NCBI GenBank assembly: GCA_028289805.1
Contig: JANQNI010000191.1
Location: 1 to 6,049 of the forward strand
DNA from: Thermoplasmatota archaeon
GTDB lineage: Archaea > Thermoplasmatota > E2 > JACPAO01 > JAHFTW01
DNA length: 6,049 nucleotides
Reading direction: 5' to 3'
The notes under the pieces: model-generated
What the model was told of the DNA's origin: nothing
The model's input: the letters and a program-made list of their open reading frames with translations, nothing else
The model's database searches: none
Program-made: the position numbers and the translations under genes
Shown: piece after piece, positions 5,236 to 6,049 of the stretch
Layout: each line of letters starts with the position of its first letter
How positions within the stretch are numbered: position 1 is the first letter of the stretch

Positions 5236-6049
5236 GTGGTCGACACCTTCGCGGGCCGCCTCCTGCTGCGTGACTCGGAGCCGGAGGGCTGGGTCTCGGT
5301 GGAGGCAGGCCGCGTGGTGGACTGGGGCCGGGGCGCGCCGCAGGAGGACGACGGCCCCCCGCGCGCGACGGGGTGGATCGTCCCCGCCCCCGTCAACGCC
5401 CACACCCACGTCGCCGACGCCTACCTGCGCGGGGTGCCCGGCAAGCCGCACACGGTCGCCGAGCTGTTCGGCCCGGGCGGCTGGAAGCACCAGCACCTCG
5501 CCTCCGCGCCCCCCGAGCAGCAGGCGGAGGCGGCGCGGGGGTACGCCGCGGAGATGGCCGCCGCAGGCACCGCCGCGTTCCTGGACTTCCGGGAGGGCGG
5601 CCTCGACGGCGTGCGGTGGCTGCGCGGCCTGGACCTGGACACCGAGGCCCGCATCCTGGGCAGGCCAGCGCGCGGCGGCGCCGACGAGGACGAGGTAGCG
5701 GCCGTGCTGGACCTGGCCGACGGCGTGGGCCTCTCCGGCGTGCGCGACATGCCGGCGCGCGACATCGAGGCGTGGGCGGAGGCGTGCCACGAGCGCCGCA
5801 AGCCGTTTGCGATCCACGTCTCCGAGGACGCGCGCGACGACATCGACCTCGTGCTGAGCTGGGCGCCGACGTTCGTGGTCCACATGACGCAGGGCCGACC
5901 CGCGGACTTCGACGCCCTGGCCCACGAGCGCGTCCCCGTCGTCGTCTGCCCCCGCAGCAACGCCCACTTCGGCTGGCGCGTCCCCCTGGCCGCCCTGCGC
6001 GAGGCCGGTTGCACCGTCGCCGTCGGCACCGACAACGGGATGCTCCAGG
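5236..6049 (+). CDS. Amidohydrolase-superfamily metal-dependent deaminase/hydrolase, 3' end cut by window edge
   Basis: 271 codons are visible with no stop, about two thirds of a typical family member. A small N-terminal beta region (FAGRLLL...EGWVSVEAGRVVDWG, 5-31) precedes the TIM-barrel. Metal-site motifs appear in the expected order: HTH (His56, His58), HVSE (His194 with Glu197, an HxxE pair), FVVHMTQG (His216) and VGTDN (Asp266). CPRSN (238-242) is also typical of the ATZ/TRZ, guanine-deaminase and methylthioadenosine-deaminase group. In that group one zinc or iron is held by the four His and Asp ligands, and the HxxE glutamate moves protons during hydrolytic deamination or dechlorination. 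The substrate cannot be told. No ATG fits the start; GTG 5236 is chosen because it just precedes the conserved FAGRLLL strand and lies about 25 bases after an AT tract. The frame stays open upstream into the glycerol kinase gene, so a start slightly upstream is possible. Confidence 0.88.
   Translation, partial: MVDTFAGRLLLRDSEPEGWVSVEAGRVVDWGRGAPQEDDGPPRATGWIVPAPVNAHTHVADAYLRGVPGKPHTVAELFGPGGWKHQHLASAPPEQQAEAARGYAAEMAAAGTAAFLDFREGGLDGVRWLRGLDLDTEARILGRPARGGADEDEVAAVLDLADGVGLSGVRDMPARDIEAWAEACHERRKPFAIHVSEDARDDIDLVLSWAPTFVVHMTQGRPADFDALAHERVPVVVCPRSNAHFGWRVPLAALREAGCTVAVGTDNGMLQ

Noticed and set aside
5138..5698. Plus-strand open frame of 186 codons overlapping the amidohydrolase
   Set aside because: Its sequence is Arg/Pro/Ser/Thr-rich shadow; the overlapping frame carries the HTH metal motif and GC-ending codons.
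5179..5967. N-terminal extension of glycerol kinase on the minus strand
   Set aside because: Homology begins exactly at the ATG at 5178, and the extension is antisense to the amidohydrolase.
1..6049. Search for CRISPR arrays, tRNA or rRNA genes, insertion sequences and defence genes
   Set aside because: No regularly spaced repeats, no cloverleaf-like segments and no transposase or nuclease motifs were seen; nearly all the window is accounted for by metabolic and regulatory genes.

Overview
This 6,049-base window is very GC-rich (roughly 70% by eye) and densely coding. It most resembles a high-GC archaeon, probably euryarchaeal or Thermoplasmatota-like. The reasons are short AT-rich CATAA(A/G) elements 25-29 bases before start codons that have no leader (archaeal TATA boxes with leaderless mRNAs), Shine-Dalgarno sites on only some genes, a small archaeal-type Lrp regulator, an LVIVD-like secreted lipoprotein, and a class III aminotransferase whose N-terminus resembles archaeal GABA aminotransferase/racemase proteins. 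The proteins are not strongly acidic overall, which argues against a typical haloarchaeon. The lineage is an inference.

Layout from left to right. (1) A lipoprotein gene on the minus strand runs off the left edge (1-799). It is divergent from an Lrp/AsnC regulator gene (905-1315). The 105-base gap holds two oppositely facing TATA-like boxes with a perfect inverted repeat between them. (2) The Lrp stop codon shares one base with the GTG start of a 52-residue cysteine-rich protein (1315-1473) that I do not recognise. (3) A convergent gap with strong nested inverted repeats separates this pair from a MarC-family membrane protein on the minus strand (1542-2189). (4) A 164-base divergent region leads to a class III aminotransferase on the plus strand (2354-3703). 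(5) The aminotransferase converges on a complete glycerol kinase on the minus strand (3700-5178), and their stop codons overlap by four bases. (6) A 57-base divergent gap separates the kinase from an amidohydrolase of the TRZ/ATZ/guanine-deaminase type on the plus strand, which starts at a GTG near 5236 and runs off the right edge.

Apart from the Lrp and small cysteine-rich protein pair, every adjacent gene pair is convergent or divergent, so there is no single operon. The gene set looks like ordinary central metabolism (amino-group transfer, glycerol entry, deamination of an amine or heterocycle) with one local regulator. The Lrp regulator could control itself, the cysteine-rich protein and the lipoprotein from the shared promoter region. 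Control of the aminotransferase by Lrp is conceivable but not shown. I see no mobile element, CRISPR array, tRNA or rRNA. The least explained item is the cysteine-rich protein coupled to Lrp.
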